Origin: Hyphomicrobiales bacterium
GTDB taxonomy: Bacteria; Pseudomonadota; Alphaproteobacteria; Rhizobiales; Xanthobacteraceae
NCBI GenBank assembly: GCA_003164375.1
Contig: PLTE01000378.1
Coordinates: forward strand, 5,818 to 12,889
Direction of reading: 5' to 3'
Length of the DNA stretch: 7,072 nucleotides
Each line of letters starts with the position of its first letter. Position 1 is the first letter of the stretch. This document shows positions 6,114 through 7,072 of this stretch, piece by piece. The notes under the pieces were generated by a model that did no database searches, was not told the DNA's origin, and saw nothing but the letters and a program-made list of their open reading frames with translations. A program made the translations under genes and the position numbers.

Positions 6114-6506
6114 TTACGCCTTCCCCCGTAGGGGGAAGTCGTCCGCCAGCGGGTCCTTTAGGTTGGCAATCGAAGCCGCGATCGCGGCCGCGGCCTCCGC
6201 CGACGACATGGCAAAACGCGGGGCTTCGCTTTTGGTAATGCCCGTGACGCCTGTCGGCGCTTTGGCGGCGAGTTGGGCCCGCGCCTCGTTCAGCTGGTGC
6301 TGGTCCCGGCACCGCACCGCGTCGCGGCTGCAGCCGCGAAGGCGTTGGCACCGCGCGGCCGGGCAATTAAGCCACAGCCGCAGCTTCACGCAGTCGCCGC
6401 GCGCCTCTGCCGTGTGCGATGCGAAGTTCCGATCGGCCGCCTCGTCGTAAGTGTAGCGGTCGTCCCACGGCACCCAGCCGGACGATTTTTGTTTGGTGCT
6501 GCGCAT
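6114..6506 (-). CDS. Small Cys-rich hypothetical protein
   Basis: 130 residues, no confident family. It resembles the short Rhizobiales hypothetical proteins that have a W-x-x-C-P-x-x-x-C-x-R-x-R-x-C core. Here WLNCPAARCQRLRGC continues to RDAVRC, giving Cys48-x4-Cys53-x5-Cys59-x6-Cys66, with one more Cys at 39. Four spaced cysteines in a basic segment could bind a metal. The N-terminal half is polar with acidic patches (WVPWDDRYTYDEAADRNF) and the C-terminal part has an Ala-rich helix (about 100-114). There is no signal peptide or membrane segment. The start at 6506 is supported by a strong GGAGGGA Shine-Dalgarno sequence 8-9 nt upstream. The last residues (DDFPLRGKA) are encoded by a palindrome at 6120-6138, so the tail was probably acquired when a repeat inserted at the 3' end. 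Confidence 0.7.
   Translation of the reverse strand: MRSTKQKSSGWVPWDDRYTYDEAADRNFASHTAEARGDCVKLRLWLNCPAARCQRLRGCSRDAVRCRDQHQLNEARAQLAAKAPTGVTGITKSEAPRFAMSSAEAAAAIAASIANLKDPLADDFPLRGKA
6120..6138. repeat. Perfect palindrome inside the 3' end of the Cys-rich gene
   Basis: CTTCCCCC (6120-6127) and GGGGGAAG (6131-6138) form an 8-bp stem with loop GTA. It lies within the last eight codons of the minus-strand gene, 3 bp before its stop. It resembles the hairpin cores of the neighbouring REP-like repeats. It may double as a 3' end structure for the transcript. Confidence 0.75.
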
Positions 6507-6559
6507 TGGTTTTGTCCCTCCGTTTGCTGATGTGAATTTGTTTCCGCGAGGCCCACTTC

Positions 6560-6615
6560 ATCCCGCCCCGCGATAGCGGGGAGGGGGGACCGCACGACGT
6601 GCGGTGGGAGGGGCG
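6560..6615 (+). repeat. REP-like element, copy A (plus orientation)
   Basis: It holds two adjacent hairpins. The first is CCCCGC/GCGGGG (6566-6571 and 6576-6581, loop GATA). The second is ACCGCACG/CGTGCGGT (6589-6596 and 6598-6605). A G-rich spacer lies between them and GGGAGGGGCG ends the element. Copy B at 6704-6760 has the same order on the minus strand. Confidence 0.85.
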
Positions 6616-6703
6616 ACTGACTCGACGCTTCGCTGTTTTTGCAAGGAAGTGAAAACGTCGCCGCCTGCATCACCTTGAAGCCTCCGTGTTACGTCACCGC
6701 CCG

Positions 6704-6760
6704 CGCCCCCTCCACCACGCTTCGCGCGGTCCCCCTCACCCCGCTATCGCGGGGGCGGAT
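6704..6760 (-). repeat. REP-like element, copy B (minus orientation)
   Basis: On the minus strand this matches copy A along its length, with the same CCCCGC-GATA-GCGGGG hairpin (6739-6754) and the same G-rich spacer. The second hairpin (6714-6720 and 6724-6730) differs from copy A but still pairs on the minus strand through one G-U wobble, while the plus strand would have an A-C mismatch. The two copies face each other across about 88 bp. Confidence 0.85.
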
Positions 6761-6824
6761 AAGCGACCGCGTTCTCGCGATGCCCCAGCATCCGAGTTTT
6801 GCAGCACTAAGCCATTCCCTAAGA

Positions 6825-6843
6825 CCTCCCCAAAGAAGGGAGG
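6825..6843. repeat. Short palindrome beside the outer repeat
   Basis: CCTCCC (6825-6830) and GGGAGG (6838-6843) form a 6-bp stem with loop CAAAGAA. It abuts the left copy of the outer element and may be part of it, but no counterpart is seen by the right copy. Confidence 0.5.
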
Positions 6844-6844
6844 C

Positions 6845-6909
6845 GGAGCGCCGAAAGGCGCGTACTAGAGGCCGCACCAGCGGGTGCGGCGCCCCCTCCG
6901 TATCTTCTT
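6845..6909 (+). repeat. Outer repeat element, left copy with an extra hairpin
   Basis: It opens with GGAGCGCCGAAAGGCG (6845-6860), which folds as GCGCC/GGCGC around a GAAA loop, and ends with GCCCCCTCCGTATCTTCTT (6891-6909). Between these lie 30 nt absent from the right copy, including a perfect 8-bp hairpin GCCGCACC/GGTGCGGC (6871-6878 and 6883-6890). This looks like an insertion into the element in this copy, or a loss from the other. Confidence 0.8.
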
Positions 6910-6920
6910 CGCTTTTAGTT

Positions 6921-6971
6921 GAAGCGTGATCTTATCCGAAAACCGGCATCCACTTTTCGGGATCACGCTTT
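6921..6971. repeat. Rhizobiales-type intergenic palindrome (RIME-like)
   Basis: AAGCGTGATC (6922-6931) pairs exactly with GATCACGCTT (6961-6970), and inside it CCGAAAA (6936-6942) pairs with TTTTCGG (6954-6960). The motif order, GTGATC, TCCGAAAACCGG, CACTTTTCGGGATCAC, is one I recognise as very abundant between genes in Bradyrhizobium and other Rhizobiales. It sits between the two inverted copies of the outer element. Confidence 0.85.
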
Positions 6972-6975
6972 AGCA

Positions 6976-7019
6976 AAGAAGATACGGAGGGGGCTCGCCT
7001 TCCGGCGCTCCACCGCGGC
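6976..7019 (-). repeat. Outer repeat element, right copy (inverted)
   Basis: Bases 6976-6994 are the exact reverse complement of 6891-6909 (19 bp). On the minus strand, 6996-7011 read GGAGCGCCGGAAGGCG, which matches the left copy at 15 of 16 positions. The one change turns the loop from GAAA to GGAA, so both are GNRA-type loops. Only one base separates the hairpin from the 19-bp arm here, against 30 nt in the left copy. Confidence 0.85.
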
Positions 7020-7072
7020 GCTTGCGGCGCAAATGAATGCCACCGCTCAGCCCAGGCCGTGTTTCCTGGGAC

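Larger units (their letters stand above)
6507..7072. other. Gene-free region packed with palindromic repeats
   Basis: No coding region is supported in these 566 bp: the frames present are short, cross the repeats and have no plausible ribosome binding site or domain. About half the region is palindromic, in three element types listed separately. The stretch 6616-6703 looks unstructured, and 6761-6824 shows nothing clear. Near the right edge CCCAGG (7051-7056) and CCTGGG (7065-7070) form a last 6-bp stem. Confidence 0.7.

Noticed and set aside
6686..6929. Short plus-strand frames in the repeat cluster
   Set aside because: They are translated from palindromic repeats, with Pro/Arg-rich sequence and no ribosome binding site.
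6560..7019. CRISPR array
   Set aside because: The repeats are palindromic, of several types, in both orientations and irregularly spaced, with no constant repeat-spacer period.

Overview
The window looks like the chromosome of a high-GC alphaproteobacterium of the Hyphomicrobiales (Rhizobiales), most like the Bradyrhizobium/Rhodopseudomonas group. This rests on the argF-hslO pairing, the OpgC and ApaG sequence types, and several families of short palindromic intergenic repeats of a kind common in those genomes. The assignment comes from recognition, not from a search.

Left part (1-2570), housekeeping: the 3' end of argF (ornithine carbamoyltransferase, cut by the window edge) and hslO (Hsp33, a redox-switched chaperone) read rightward. 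A small secreted or membrane-anchored protein of unknown function converges on hslO, and the two stop codons overlap. An AT-rich island (about 1905-2010) with TGC-type dyads follows, then apaG on the minus strand.

Middle part (2571-5899), the most interesting block: a three-gene rightward operon with overlapping stop and start codons. It encodes an OpgC-family polytopic membrane acyltransferase and two exported SGNH/GDSL-like proteins. The second SGNH protein keeps all the catalytic landmarks. The first keeps only the serine and has lost the oxyanion Gly and Asn and the Asp-His pair, so it looks like a pseudoenzyme. By analogy with other envelope O-acylation systems, the three may form a relay that adds acyl groups to, or removes them from, a periplasmic glycan. 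The start codon of opgC lies in a 17-bp tandem repeat that duplicates the initiation region and creates two eight-codon decoy reading frames just upstream.

Right part (5900-7072), a repeat cluster: two inverted hairpin elements (5965-6079), a minus-strand gene for a Cys-rich small protein whose last codons run into a palindrome, an inverted pair of REP-like elements (6560-6615 and 6704-6760), and a nested palindrome (6891-6994). In the nested palindrome a Rhizobiales-type repeat sits between two inverted copies of another element whose hairpins both carry GNRA-type loops. No gene is supported after 6507.
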